Source: Sulfotelmatobacter sp049792875 (GTDB lineage: Bacteria; Acidobacteriota; Terriglobia; Terriglobales; Acidobacteriaceae). From it: a stretch of DNA of 30,419 bases. Made by a program: the position numbers and the translations under genes. Under the pieces are notes generated by a model. It did not search any database, was not told the origin of the DNA, and saw only the letters and a list, made by a program, of their open reading frames with translations. The first letter of the stretch is position 1; every line of letters starts with the position of its first letter. The stretch spans positions 1 to 30,419 of the forward strand of contig JBARBI010000039.1 of assembly GCA_049792875.1 (NCBI GenBank), written 5' to 3'. Below, piece after piece: positions 23,818 to 30,419 of this stretch.

Positions 23818-25398
23818 ATGGCGACCACGATGCACGTCAGCGACGTAGCCGAGTTGCTGAGCGAAGGCCGGACGCACTTCAATCTCTCTCCGGCGGTGCT
23901 GGTGGAGCACTCGATCCGGCGCAACGAGGCAAAGTTGGCGGCCAACGGGGCTATCGTGGGCTATACCAATCGTACCGGGAGGTCTCCCAAAGACAAGTTT
24001 ATCGTAAAGGATGAAACCACGGCGCACACTGTCGCATGGGGCGGGGTGAACGCACCGTTTGAGCCGGAGAAGTTTGACGCGCTCCACGCGCGGGTGATGG
24101 AGCATCTGCGGGGGCGGGAACTTTTTGTGCAGGATCTTTTTTGCGGCGCCGATCCCGCCTACCGCCTGCCGGTTCGCATCGTGAACGAATACGCCTGGCA
24201 CAACCTCTTTGTGCGGCAATTATTTTTACGCCCCAGCGCGGAAGAGTTGAAGAGTCATCATCCCGAGTTCACGGTTATCTCTGCTCCGGAGTTTAAAGGC
24301 GATCCCAAGCGCGACGGCGTGGGGTCGGAAGTTTTTATCCTGTTGAACTTCACGCGACGCATCGTGCTCATCGGTGGGACATCGTACGCAGGCGAGATGA
24401 AGAAATCGATTTTCAGCATCATGAACTTCCTGCTGCCGCCGCGGAACGTGTTCCCCATGCACTGCTCGGCTAACGTCGGCCACAATGGAGTGAGCGCGCT
24501 GTTCTTTGGGCTGTCGGGGACGGGCAAGACCACTCTGTCGGCCGATCCTTCACGCGACCTGATTGGGGACGACGAGCACGGATGGAGCGCTGACGGCGTC
24601 TTCAATTTCGAAGGCGGATGCTACGCCAAGTGCATCAAGCTCTCGAAGAAAAACGAACCGCAGATCTGGAACGCTCTGCGCTTCGGCTGTGTGCTCGAAA
24701 ACGTGACCCTCGATTCGCACACGCGGATTCCCGACTACAACGACGACAGTAAAACTGAAAACACTCGAGCCGCGTATCCCGTGGACTTCATCGACAACGC
24801 CGTGATCCCGGGGATTGGCGGGCATCCGAAGAACGTTGTGTTTCTCACGGCGGACGCATTTGGCGTCTTGCCGCCGATTTCGAAGTTGACGCCGGAGCAG
24901 GCCATGTATCACTTCCTGTCGGGGTACACGGCGAAGGTTGCGGGAACCGAAGCGGGCGTAAAAGAACCTACCGCGACATTTTCGACCTGCTTCGGATCAC
25001 CGTTCCTTCCGCTGCCTCCGAAAACCTACGCCGAAATGCTGGGCCGCCGCTTGCGCGAGCACAGCGCCCAGTGCTGGCTGGTGAACACCGGCTGGCAGGG
25101 CGGGCCTTACGGCGTGGGCAAGCGCATGGATATTCCTCACACCCGCGCCATGGTGGACGCGGCGGTTGAAGGTGAACTGATTCAGGAAGAATTTGAGATT
25201 GAGCCAACATTTGGTTTCAGTATTCCTAAGGCCTGTCACGGCGTGCCTCCGCAGGTTCTGAACCCGCGGAACGCATGGCCGGATAAAGGTGCGTACGACA
25301 AAGCGGCTGAAGATTTGCGCCGCCGCTTTGCCAAGAACTTCGAGAACTTCGACGCGCCGCCCGAGGTCAGGGCGGCCGGACCCAAGGCACAGCGGTAG
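23818..25398 (+). CDS. pckA: Phosphoenolpyruvate carboxykinase (ATP)
   Basis: The product has 526 residues. The enzyme converts oxaloacetate and ATP to PEP, ADP and CO2, the first committed step of gluconeogenesis. ATG 23818 has AGGAG 5 nt upstream. Motifs of the ATP-dependent class are TNRTGRSPKDKFIVKD (substrate-binding Arg), the kinase-1a P-loop GLSGTGKTTLSADP, the kinase-2 metal site LIGDDEHGWS, EGGCYAKCI, IGGHPKNVVFLTADAFGVLP and the C-terminal TGWQGGPYGVGKRMDI. The length is typical of the bacterial ATP class. It is a single-gene unit convergent with the DUF4139 gene, the gap holding a palindromic repeat pair. Confidence 0.97.
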   Translation: MATTMHVSDVAELLSEGRTHFNLSPAVLVEHSIRRNEAKLAANGAIVGYTNRTGRSPKDKFIVKDETTAHTVAWGGVNAPFEPEKFDALHARVMEHLRGRELFVQDLFCGADPAYRLPVRIVNEYAWHNLFVRQLFLRPSAEELKSHHPEFTVISAPEFKGDPKRDGVGSEVFILLNFTRRIVLIGGTSYAGEMKKSIFSIMNFLLPPRNVFPMHCSANVGHNGVSALFFGLSGTGKTTLSADPSRDLIGDDEHGWSADGVFNFEGGCYAKCIKLSKKNEPQIWNALRFGCVLENVTLDSHTRIPDYNDDSKTENTRAAYPVDFIDNAVIPGIGGHPKNVVFLTADAFGVLPPISKLTPEQAMYHFLSGYTAKVAGTEAGVKEPTATFSTCFGSPFLPLPPKTYAEMLGRRLREHSAQCWLVNTGWQGGPYGVGKRMDIPHTRAMVDAAVEGELIQEEFEIEPTFGFSIPKACHGVPPQVLNPRNAWPDKGAYDKAAEDLRRRFAKNFENFDAPPEVRAAGPKAQR

Positions 25399-25427
25399 GC
25401 TCCCTCGGACTTTCGCCATCGCCCGGC

Positions 25428-25551
25428 AGCCGGGCTTCGCCGGGGCTGGACAGCCGAAGGCGGCTGTCGCCACATGAGCCGATCAGCAGCCGGAAGCGAA
25501 GCATGTGGAGACAGCCGCCTTCGGCTGTCTGCCGTGCGCAGCCCGGCTGCT
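25428..25551. repeat. Nested inverted repeat pair, copy 1
   Basis: Two arms of about 50 bp (25428-25477 and 25502-25550) are inverted complements. Each arm itself contains a perfect hairpin, GACAGCCG-AAGG-CGGCTGTC and GACAGCCG-CCTT-CGGCTGTC. The outer ends are GCAGCCGGGC / GCCCGGCTGC and the inner ends CCACATG / CATGTGG. This REP-pair-like element lies between the convergent pckA and DUF4139 genes. Copies 2 and 3 are at 27902 and 28376 in the same orientation. Confidence 0.85.
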
Positions 25552-25557
25552 CTCTCC

Positions 25558-27714
25558 TTACAGCGTTATTTCCATCTGCAAGGCTTCAATCATCCCGTTG
25601 AGCGTGCTTTGGGCTGCGTCCCGCTTGTGCTGCAGGTCGGCGATCTCGCGGCGCAGAGCCTGTACATGGTCCTCCTGTTCGTTCAGTTCGCGCACATAGC
25701 GTTCGACCAGAGCTTTCTCTTCGGCGCTTCCCTTCAGCGCTTTCATGTTCTCGCGGACCCGCTGCTGATCGTCGGAAATGCTCGACACCTGGGCGCGGCG
25801 TCCTGTGATCACGGCCTCGATGGCCGCGATGTCATTCTTCTCGGCAACGATCCGCCGCAACGCTTTTTCCAAGTCCGGATTAATCATTTTCTGATTGAGA
25901 AAGAACTTGATCTGGCTATCGGTCACGTTGGTCAGCTGATAGTTGTTCATGACCGGCCGGTATTCTCTGACCAGCAAAGTCGCGGTCTTGTTCGGTTCCA
26001 CAGCAAGGCGGAAGCGGTGGAAGGATGCGGAACTCTCCACCGGCTTTTCGTCATCCGTGAGTTTCCAGCCGGGACGCGCCGGGTGCTCGATCACAACCGT
26101 CCGGGACGATGTGTCGCGGTTGCGGATGGTGTAAGTATTTTCCTGGCGCTCCTGGGTCGACTGCGTCATGGTGCCGTGGGCGATGATCACCTTGGTGACG
26201 TGCTGGTTGTCGGCCTTCTGCTTGGCATCGACCAGCACTCCGAGGTCGGCCGCATAAGACATGATCCTCTTCTCGCCTGGCTTGATCGCGTCCATCAAGC
26301 CTTCGCCGGCAAAGGCATCGCCTTCGAGCACGTTGAAGCTGCCCCCGTCGAGCGTGAGATCGCTAGTGTTGTTGACCCAGAGCGCACGCAGGACTGAGGG
26401 TTCGGAGGGATTCCAGACCGACACTTTCTCGGCATCAATGCGCGCTTGCAGAATCGGCACCAGGGCCGACTGGTTCTTGCGGATGCTGACGCGATCTTTG
26501 AGCTTGTACTCGAACAGGTCTCCGAGTTCGCGGGCCTCGCCCACGGTGGTTGCGGATTCGAGAGTTTCGGCCACCACGGTGGAGTCGGGACGACCAGGGG
26601 CCGGGCGGGTGATGCTGTTACTCGCACCGATATCTATGGCCTTAGGCGCATTGCTGACGATTCCGCCGATGACACCACCCATGCTGCCACCGGGCACCCC
26701 GCCTGGAACACCGCCGACGACGCCGGTTACAATCTTTGCAGGGGACCGAAGCTCGCCGTTCCCGATGTCCGCTTGCCCTTCCATCGTCGCTTCATGCGTC
26801 TGCGGCGTCAGCATCGCGTTTTCCGGCAGCGCGACCACGGGCCGTCGGGTGTAATACGGCTGCGAGAGTTCCTGCACGAACGACTGCGGAGCTCCCGCGA
26901 CCAATGACAGCTCGACATCCTTCCAGTCTTCGCCGACGGTGTTATCCACGATGGCCCACCCCTGTAGCAGCGGCTTGCCTTCGTTCGGGATCACGATGCG
27001 GTACGTGCTCTTCCATACCGGCACTTCGCTGATGTAGCTGACGAGCAGGTTGCGCTCGCCATCCCCGGCGGTCGAGATGGTCATGCGCCGCACATCCTGG
27101 TCGCGCGTCGAGGCGACGAGCCCGAGGTAGTTCCCGACCTCCTCGTTCACCTCTTTTTCCGCGACGCGCACGCTGGTGGAAGACGTCAGGTCGAAGATCC
27201 GCAAATCTCCGCCGTCACTGACCACGGAGATTTGCGTCAGGGTGACTTTCTGGTCGCCCTTGCCGGGCGCATCGCGATCTTCGACGCTCAGCAAGCGTCC
27301 CACCGCGCTCTCTGACCCGTTCCGCACCTCCAGCCGCGCTCCGCGCAGCGCGTCGAGAAACTGCGCCGTCGTCGGGTTTTCTCCCACGGGGAGATGCAGC
27401 GAGCCCAGGCGCCGCTCCAAAGGCGCGGCCGAGTTATAGCTGACGCCAGTGATGCGTCCCTTCCCCAGGTCCAGCACGGTGAGGGACTTCAGCACGTCGT
27501 TCAGCTGTGCCGTGGTGAAATCCACGTTCACATCCTGGCTGCCGTGAACATGGCCGGCGTGCTCGAAATACCCGACTCCGTTCTTGTAGAGAATCACCCG
27601 GGTCACGGGCAGTCGTGCGGCCGGATCGGCTGGATTTGCCGGTGGAGTAGAAGACTGGCCAGATGAAACCGCGACCAGCGTCAACCACAGCACTGCCGTT
27701 TTCAAAAAGCGCAT
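25558..27714 (-). CDS. DUF4139 domain-containing secreted protein
   Basis: The product has 718 residues. ATG 27714 has GGAGG 4 nt upstream. A signal peptide is present (FLKTAVLWLTLVAVSSGQS). The DUF4139-type N-terminus is TRVILYKNGVGYFEHAG, followed by NDVLKSLTVLDLGKGRITGV and later SYISEVPVWKSTYRIVI and GWAIVDNTVGEDWKDVELSL. A glycine/proline insert, GGVPGGVPGGSMGGVIGG, lies about residues 333-352; I recall similar stretches in other acidobacterial envelope proteins. The C-terminal 120 residues form a coiled coil (RVRENMKALKGSAEEKALVE onward). The function of the family is unknown; a surface or periplasmic location is inferred. The gene lies between two direct copies of a palindromic repeat. 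Confidence 0.85.
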   Translation of the reverse strand: MRFLKTAVLWLTLVAVSSGQSSTPPANPADPAARLPVTRVILYKNGVGYFEHAGHVHGSQDVNVDFTTAQLNDVLKSLTVLDLGKGRITGVSYNSAAPLERRLGSLHLPVGENPTTAQFLDALRGARLEVRNGSESAVGRLLSVEDRDAPGKGDQKVTLTQISVVSDGGDLRIFDLTSSTSVRVAEKEVNEEVGNYLGLVASTRDQDVRRMTISTAGDGERNLLVSYISEVPVWKSTYRIVIPNEGKPLLQGWAIVDNTVGEDWKDVELSLVAGAPQSFVQELSQPYYTRRPVVALPENAMLTPQTHEATMEGQADIGNGELRSPAKIVTGVVGGVPGGVPGGSMGGVIGGIVSNAPKAIDIGASNSITRPAPGRPDSTVVAETLESATTVGEARELGDLFEYKLKDRVSIRKNQSALVPILQARIDAEKVSVWNPSEPSVLRALWVNNTSDLTLDGGSFNVLEGDAFAGEGLMDAIKPGEKRIMSYAADLGVLVDAKQKADNQHVTKVIIAHGTMTQSTQERQENTYTIRNRDTSSRTVVIEHPARPGWKLTDDEKPVESSASFHRFRLAVEPNKTATLLVREYRPVMNNYQLTNVTDSQIKFFLNQKMINPDLEKALRRIVAEKNDIAAIEAVITGRRAQVSSISDDQQRVRENMKALKGSAEEKALVERYVRELNEQEDHVQALRREIADLQHKRDAAQSTLNGMIEALQMEITL

Positions 27715-27901
27715 GGCTCCTCCGTCGATCGAGGTCCGTCAAGTGAAGAACGCGTGGCGCCGGCGTTATTGCGCGCCGGGGCACACCTACCTGACTTAGA
27801 CACCGCGTCTGGACGCCGAGCGGAGGTATCTGGAGCCGTGGATGCAACAGCTGTGCTTTGAGATGGCTGAGGGACTGGGGGTTGGGAGTTGGGCAGGGGG
27901 A

Positions 27902-28022
27902 AGCCGGGCTTCGCCCAGGCTGGACAGCCGAAGGCGGCTGTCCCCACATGAGCCGATGAGCCGCCGGAACCAAAGCATGTGGAGACAGCCGCCTTCGGCT
28001 GTCTGCCGTGCGGAGCACGGCT
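27902..28022. repeat. Nested inverted repeat pair, copy 2
   Basis: It matches copy 1 over nearly its whole length, including GACAGCCGAAGGCGGCTGTC, the inner CCACATGAGCCGAT, and GACAGCCGCCTTCGGCTGTC followed by TGCCGTGCG. It lies 13 nt from the stop codon of the GlsB-type gene. The rest of the gap (27715-27901) holds no gene that I can support, only a G-rich GGGGGTTGGGAGTTGGG stretch near 27878-27894. Confidence 0.85.
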
Positions 28023-28034
28023 AGTTCGTTCGCG

Positions 28035-28283
28035 CTAGGCCTTCTTAAGAAGGCGGGTGAGCCAGATCAGGACGACGGCTCCGATAATCGCGACCACGAT
28101 TGTGCCGATGAGGCCTCCGGCGTGGATGCCGAATGCGCCCAGGAGCCAGCCGCCAATGACAGCGCCGATGATGCCAAGGACAATGTCCATGACGGCGCCG
28201 TAGCCGCCGCCTTTCATGATCTTGCCCGCGGCCCAGCCCGCGATCAAGCCAACCACTACCCACCAAATCAGATTTGTGATCAT
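28035..28283 (-). CDS. GlsB/YeaQ/YmgE-family small membrane protein
   Basis: The product has 82 residues and is nearly all membrane. Three hydrophobic segments are separated by short glycine-rich turns: IWWVVVGLIAGWAAGKIM, MDIVLGIIGAVIGGWLLGAF and LIGTIVVAIIGAVVLIWL, ending RLLKKA. This is the transglycosylase-associated/GlsB family, small stress-linked inner-membrane proteins; the molecular role is not established. ATG 28283 has GGAGG 7 nt upstream and a good promoter (28311-28339). It forms a single-gene unit bounded by repeat copies on both sides. Confidence 0.9.
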   Translation of the reverse strand: MITNLIWWVVVGLIAGWAAGKIMKGGGYGAVMDIVLGIIGAVIGGWLLGAFGIHAGGLIGTIVVAIIGAVVLIWLTRLLKKA

Positions 28284-28310
28284 TTCGAACCCTCCTCTAC
28301 GAACGGGAGG

Positions 28311-28339
28311 AGACTATGGGCGGGACGCGAGTCTGTCAA
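28311..28339 (-). promoter_or_regulatory. Promoter of the GlsB-type gene
   Basis: A perfect TTGACA (28339-28334), a 17-nt spacer and TAGTCT (28316-28311) are read on the minus strand, with the GGAGG ribosome site just downstream. The -10 box is only a partial match. Confidence 0.5.
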
Positions 28340-28375
28340 GGGAGCTATCCGTGTCGGCAGTTCGCGCCTCGACGC

Positions 28376-28473
28376 AGGCGGGCTTCGCCCGGGCTGGACA
28401 GCCGAGGCGGCGTCGCTGCTTGGGCATGGGGAGACAGCCGCCCTCGGCTGTCTGCCGTGCGCTGCACGGCAGG
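28376..28473. repeat. Nested inverted repeat pair, copy 3 (shortened)
   Basis: It carries the same outer arm (CGGGCTTCGCCCGGGCTGGA) and right arm (GAGACAGCCGCCCTCGGCTG) as copies 1 and 2, but the centre is shortened and the left hairpin degraded (CAGCCGAGGCGGC). It is a decayed member in the same orientation, between divergent genes. Confidence 0.75.
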
Positions 28474-28506
28474 TCCCATGCTGGCTGGCTGTGTTTAAAT
28501 CAACCT

Positions 28507-28764
28507 ATGTTCGCCCGCAAGATTCGCGTGGAGTACGAGGCCAACGGCAGCAGACTTCCCTGCCCGTTGAAGTGGCTCGACAGCTTCTCCATGCGCAACT
28601 TCACCAATGCCAGCGTGTTCGACAACACTCTTCCGATCGCGGACGGTCAGATGGAGATCGGGACGAACGTACCCCTCGATCAACTGAAGGACGCCATGGA
28701 GGACTGGTTCCGGCGGAAGAGCTACCTGCCCAAGGACTCGCGGTTATCACTGGCGGAGAACTGA
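28507..28764 (+). CDS. Small protein of unknown function
   Basis: The product has 85 residues from ATG 28507. It is soluble and of mixed charge, beginning MFARKIRVEYEANGSRLPCP and ending RKSYLPKDSRLSLAEN; no known domain is recognised. The upstream in-frame extension would be encoded by a palindromic repeat and is excluded. A -10-like TTAAAT (28495-28500) lies 6 nt before the ATG and no ribosome site is seen, suggesting a leaderless message. Its stop is 47 nt from the convergent apt stop. The protein-like composition and fit between elements support a gene, with moderate certainty. Confidence 0.5.
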   Translation: MFARKIRVEYEANGSRLPCPLKWLDSFSMRNFTNASVFDNTLPIADGQMEIGTNVPLDQLKDAMEDWFRRKSYLPKDSRLSLAEN

Positions 28765-28811
28765 GGCGTAATACTCCGTTGACCTTGGGCGTGTCTCAGA
28801 AAAGTGGCGGG

Positions 28812-29357
28812 CTACTTGTCGTAGCGCAGCAGCGACATCACTTCATAATCCTTGAGTTTGTCCCGGCCCTTCAGGAATTCCAGTTCCACCACAAATCCCA
28901 GACCGGCGATATCCGCACCCAGCGAGGCTGCGAGTTTGGCTGTAGCCTCAGCGGTACCTCCGGTGGCCAGCAGGTCGTCCACGATCAGCACGCGCTGACC
29001 TTTCTGGATGGCATCCTTGTGAATCTCCAGCGAGTTCGTGCCATACTCAAGCGCGTAATCGTATTTCACGGTCTCGGCGGGAAGCTTGCCCGGCTTGCGT
29101 ACAGGGACGAATCCCGCGTTCAGTCGATAGGCTAGCGCTGGGGCAAAGATGAAGCCACGCGCTTCCATGCCCAGCACCAGATCGATGTCCTGCGCAATGT
29201 AATGCTCGGAAAACTTATCGATAAGCGTGGCGAAACCGGTCTTGTCCTTCAGCAGGGTCGTAATGTCGTAGAAGAGAATCCCCTTCTTGGGAAAATCGGG
29301 GACTTCGCGAATGAGATATTTCAGTTGATCGGCATTCATGGCCGGGGGAGACGGCAT
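28812..29357 (-). CDS. apt: Adenine phosphoribosyltransferase
   Basis: The product has 181 residues. The enzyme salvages adenine with PRPP to give AMP. ATG 29357 is chosen because AAGGAG lies 8 nt upstream, inside the end of acyP; an internal ATG at 29339 is preceded only by C-rich sequence. Features are IREVPDFPKKGILFYDITTL, GMEARGFIFAPALAYRL, FVPVRKPGKLPAETV and the PRPP loop VLIVDDLLATGGTAEA. The start codon directly abuts the acyP stop (TAAATG), so translation is probably coupled. Length is typical. Confidence 0.95.
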   Translation of the reverse strand: MPSPPAMNADQLKYLIREVPDFPKKGILFYDITTLLKDKTGFATLIDKFSEHYIAQDIDLVLGMEARGFIFAPALAYRLNAGFVPVRKPGKLPAETVKYDYALEYGTNSLEIHKDAIQKGQRVLIVDDLLATGGTAEATAKLAASLGADIAGLGFVVELEFLKGRDKLKDYEVMSLLRYDK

Positions 29358-29654
29358 TTACCACGCTCCTTCAATGCGAAATAAACTGAGTCCTGCGACC
29401 GGACTAGCATCGGAGACTTCGACTGCATCCACGCGCGCCGCGCGTGGCCCTTCGCGCAGACGGCCATGCAGCCCAGAGAGCTGGTCGCGAGTTCCCTGGG
29501 CAAGAACTTCCACGCTGCCGTCGTGCTTGTTGCGCACCCACCCGGCGATGCCCAGAATATGCGCCTCCCGCTCGACGAACCAGCGGAAGCCGACGCCCTG
29601 CACACGCCCGCGCACCAGGAACCGGCGAGCTTCGATTGGCTTCTCAGTAGGCAT
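29358..29654 (-). CDS. acyP: Acylphosphatase
   Basis: The product has 98 residues. Acylphosphatase hydrolyses acyl phosphates such as carbamoyl phosphate. The family signature VRGRVQGVGFRWFVEREA holds the phosphate-binding loop and catalytic Arg, and GWVRNKHDGSVEVLAQG holds the catalytic Asn. ATG 29654 is preceded by only a weak GGTTAGAG. It is immediately followed by apt with no spacer. A large nested palindrome begins 10 nt upstream of its start, separating it from efp. Confidence 0.95.
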   Translation of the reverse strand: MPTEKPIEARRFLVRGRVQGVGFRWFVEREAHILGIAGWVRNKHDGSVEVLAQGTRDQLSGLHGRLREGPRAARVDAVEVSDASPVAGLSLFRIEGAW

Positions 29655-29664
29655 CTCTAACCAG

Positions 29665-29879
29665 TGTCATCCTGAGCGGAGAATCAGCCTCGCATTCGCG
29701 AGACTGATTCGCAGTCGAAGGATCCCTATCGTCTCCAATTTCCGAGGTCGCTTCGAGGAATTTCGATCGACTCTTGGGAAGAATGCCTTGCCGCGCTGCC
29801 GTGATCCTACGCAGGGTAGGGATCCTTCGACTCCGCGAAAACCTCGCTGCGCGATGTTTTCGCTACGCTCAGGATGACA
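29665..29879. repeat. 215-bp nested inverted repeat between efp and acyP
   Basis: The outer arms TGTCATCCTGAGCG and CGCTCAGGATGACA are perfect complements. Inner arms GTCGAAGGATCCCTA and TAGGGATCCTTCGAC are also perfect. A further hairpin GCGAAAAC / GTTTTCGC sits inside the right side. A half-copy occurs at 17535. It ends 6 nt from the efp stop, so it may also act as the efp transcript end. Confidence 0.85.
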
Positions 29880-29885
29880 AAAAGC

Positions 29886-30419
29886 CTAAGCCCTTGACAG
29901 GTACGCGCCTTCCGACGTATCGACTTTGATCTTCTCACCTTCGTTGATGAACGGCGGAACCTGCACGACCAGTCCGGTCTCGGTCTTGGCGGCCTTGGTC
30001 ACGCTGGAAGCAGTGGCGCTCTTCAGTCCGGGCTCGGTCTCGACCACGGTCAGGATCACGGTCTGGGGCAGTTCGATGCCGACCGCCTTGCCGTCGAAAA
30101 ATTCCACCTTGATTTCGAGGTTGGCGATCAAGTAATCCACGGCGTCGCCCAGGATTTCCTTGCTCAGGTGGGTCTGCTCGTAGTTGGTGGTGTCCATGAA
30201 GTAATAGCTGTCGCCGTCGGCGTACAGGAACTGCATTTCGACTTCGTCCACGTTGACCTTTTCGATCGGGTCGGGCGAGCGGAAACGATGCTCGAACATG
30301 GCGCCGGTGCGCAGGTTGCGCAGCTTGGCCTGAATGAAGGCGCGCAGGTTGCCGGGTGTGCGGTGTTCGACGCTGAAAACGGAATGCAGATCATTGTTGT
30401 GCTTGATGATCATGCCGGG
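29886..30419 (-). CDS. efp: Elongation factor P (N-terminal end cut by the window)
   Basis: 177 codons are present and about 10 residues are missing at the N-terminus; the frame is open to the window edge, encoding PGMIIKHNNDLHSVFSVEH. EF-P enters the ribosomal E site and relieves stalling at polyproline. The three-domain order is clear: KOW-like domain I, an OB domain, and the C-terminal OB domain with EIKVEFFDGKAVGIELPQTV and TGLVVQVPPFINEGEKIKVD. The domain-I loop reads TPGNLRAF, so Asn occupies the tip position where modified Lys or Arg usually stands. The strand and spacing suggest read-through into acyP and apt, unless the intervening palindrome stops it. Confidence 0.95.
   Translation of the reverse strand, partial: PGMIIKHNNDLHSVFSVEHRTPGNLRAFIQAKLRNLRTGAMFEHRFRSPDPIEKVNVDEVEMQFLYADGDSYYFMDTTNYEQTHLSKEILGDAVDYLIANLEIKVEFFDGKAVGIELPQTVILTVVETEPGLKSATASSVTKAAKTETGLVVQVPPFINEGEKIKVDTSEGAYLSRA

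Noticed and set aside
28284..28300. tRNA T-loop (GGTTCGAA)
   Set aside because: The string belongs to the ribosome site of the GlsB-type gene; no acceptor or anticodon stems surround it.
25428..28473. CRISPR array
   Set aside because: The three repeat copies are long, self-complementary and separated by whole genes, with no regular short spacers.
28008..29135. A 375-codon plus-strand frame across glsB, copy 3 and apt
   Set aside because: It crosses a repeat and lies antisense to two solid genes; no domain seen.

Overview
The window looks like a chromosomal piece of an acidobacterium (Terriglobales/Koribacter-like). The grounds are a high-GC, diderm-type gene set, a GWxTD-domain protein paired with a carboxypeptidase-regulatory-like protein, a DUF4139 protein with a GGVPGG-type glycine/proline insert, a Ser/Thr kinase remnant with the N-lobe style common in that phylum, an EF-P with a PGN loop tip, and many dispersed palindromic intergenic repeats. 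The taxonomic call is inference; no rRNA or tRNA gene was seen.

Layout. (1) 1-3069, minus: a partial secreted protein with an N-terminal carboxypeptidase-regulatory-like fold, preceded by a GWxTD protein, as one operon with a plausible promoter. (2) 3260-5768, plus: a membrane fusion protein and a MacB/LolD-type ABC ATPase, with no permease, ending at a perfect 12-bp hairpin. (3) 5900-6906: a decayed patch with an N-lobe-only Ser/Thr kinase remnant behind a good promoter and an opposing PAS/sensor remnant, separated by an inverted repeat. (4) 7041-23230, all minus: peptidoglycan synthesis and division genes in the transcribed order murE-murF-mraY-murD-ftsW-murG-murC-(unknown 179-aa protein)-ftsQ-ftsA-ftsZ, then a separately promoted single-domain penicillin-binding transpeptidase. 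murB and ddl are not in their frequent place between murC and ftsQ, and nothing of the usual 5' part (mraZ, rsmH, ftsL, ftsI) precedes murE. (5) 23361-30419: a small Cys-rich protein, ATP-type PEP carboxykinase, a DUF4139 protein, a GlsB/YeaQ-type membrane protein, a small unknown protein, then efp-acyP-apt on the minus strand.

How the genes fit together: MurC/D/E/F build the UDP-MurNAc-pentapeptide, MraY and MurG make lipid I and lipid II, FtsW polymerises, FtsQ/A/Z organise the septum, and the penicillin-binding transpeptidase cross-links. MurE carries a DNPR motif, which points to meso-diaminopimelate peptidoglycan.

The most striking non-coding feature is the number of unrelated palindromic repeat families in the gaps. 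Nearly every junction inside the essential mur/fts cluster holds a different family, one of them apparently supplies the stop codon of murG, and three copies of a nested REP-pair-like element surround the DUF4139 and GlsB genes. No CRISPR array, phage or insertion-sequence transposase was found.
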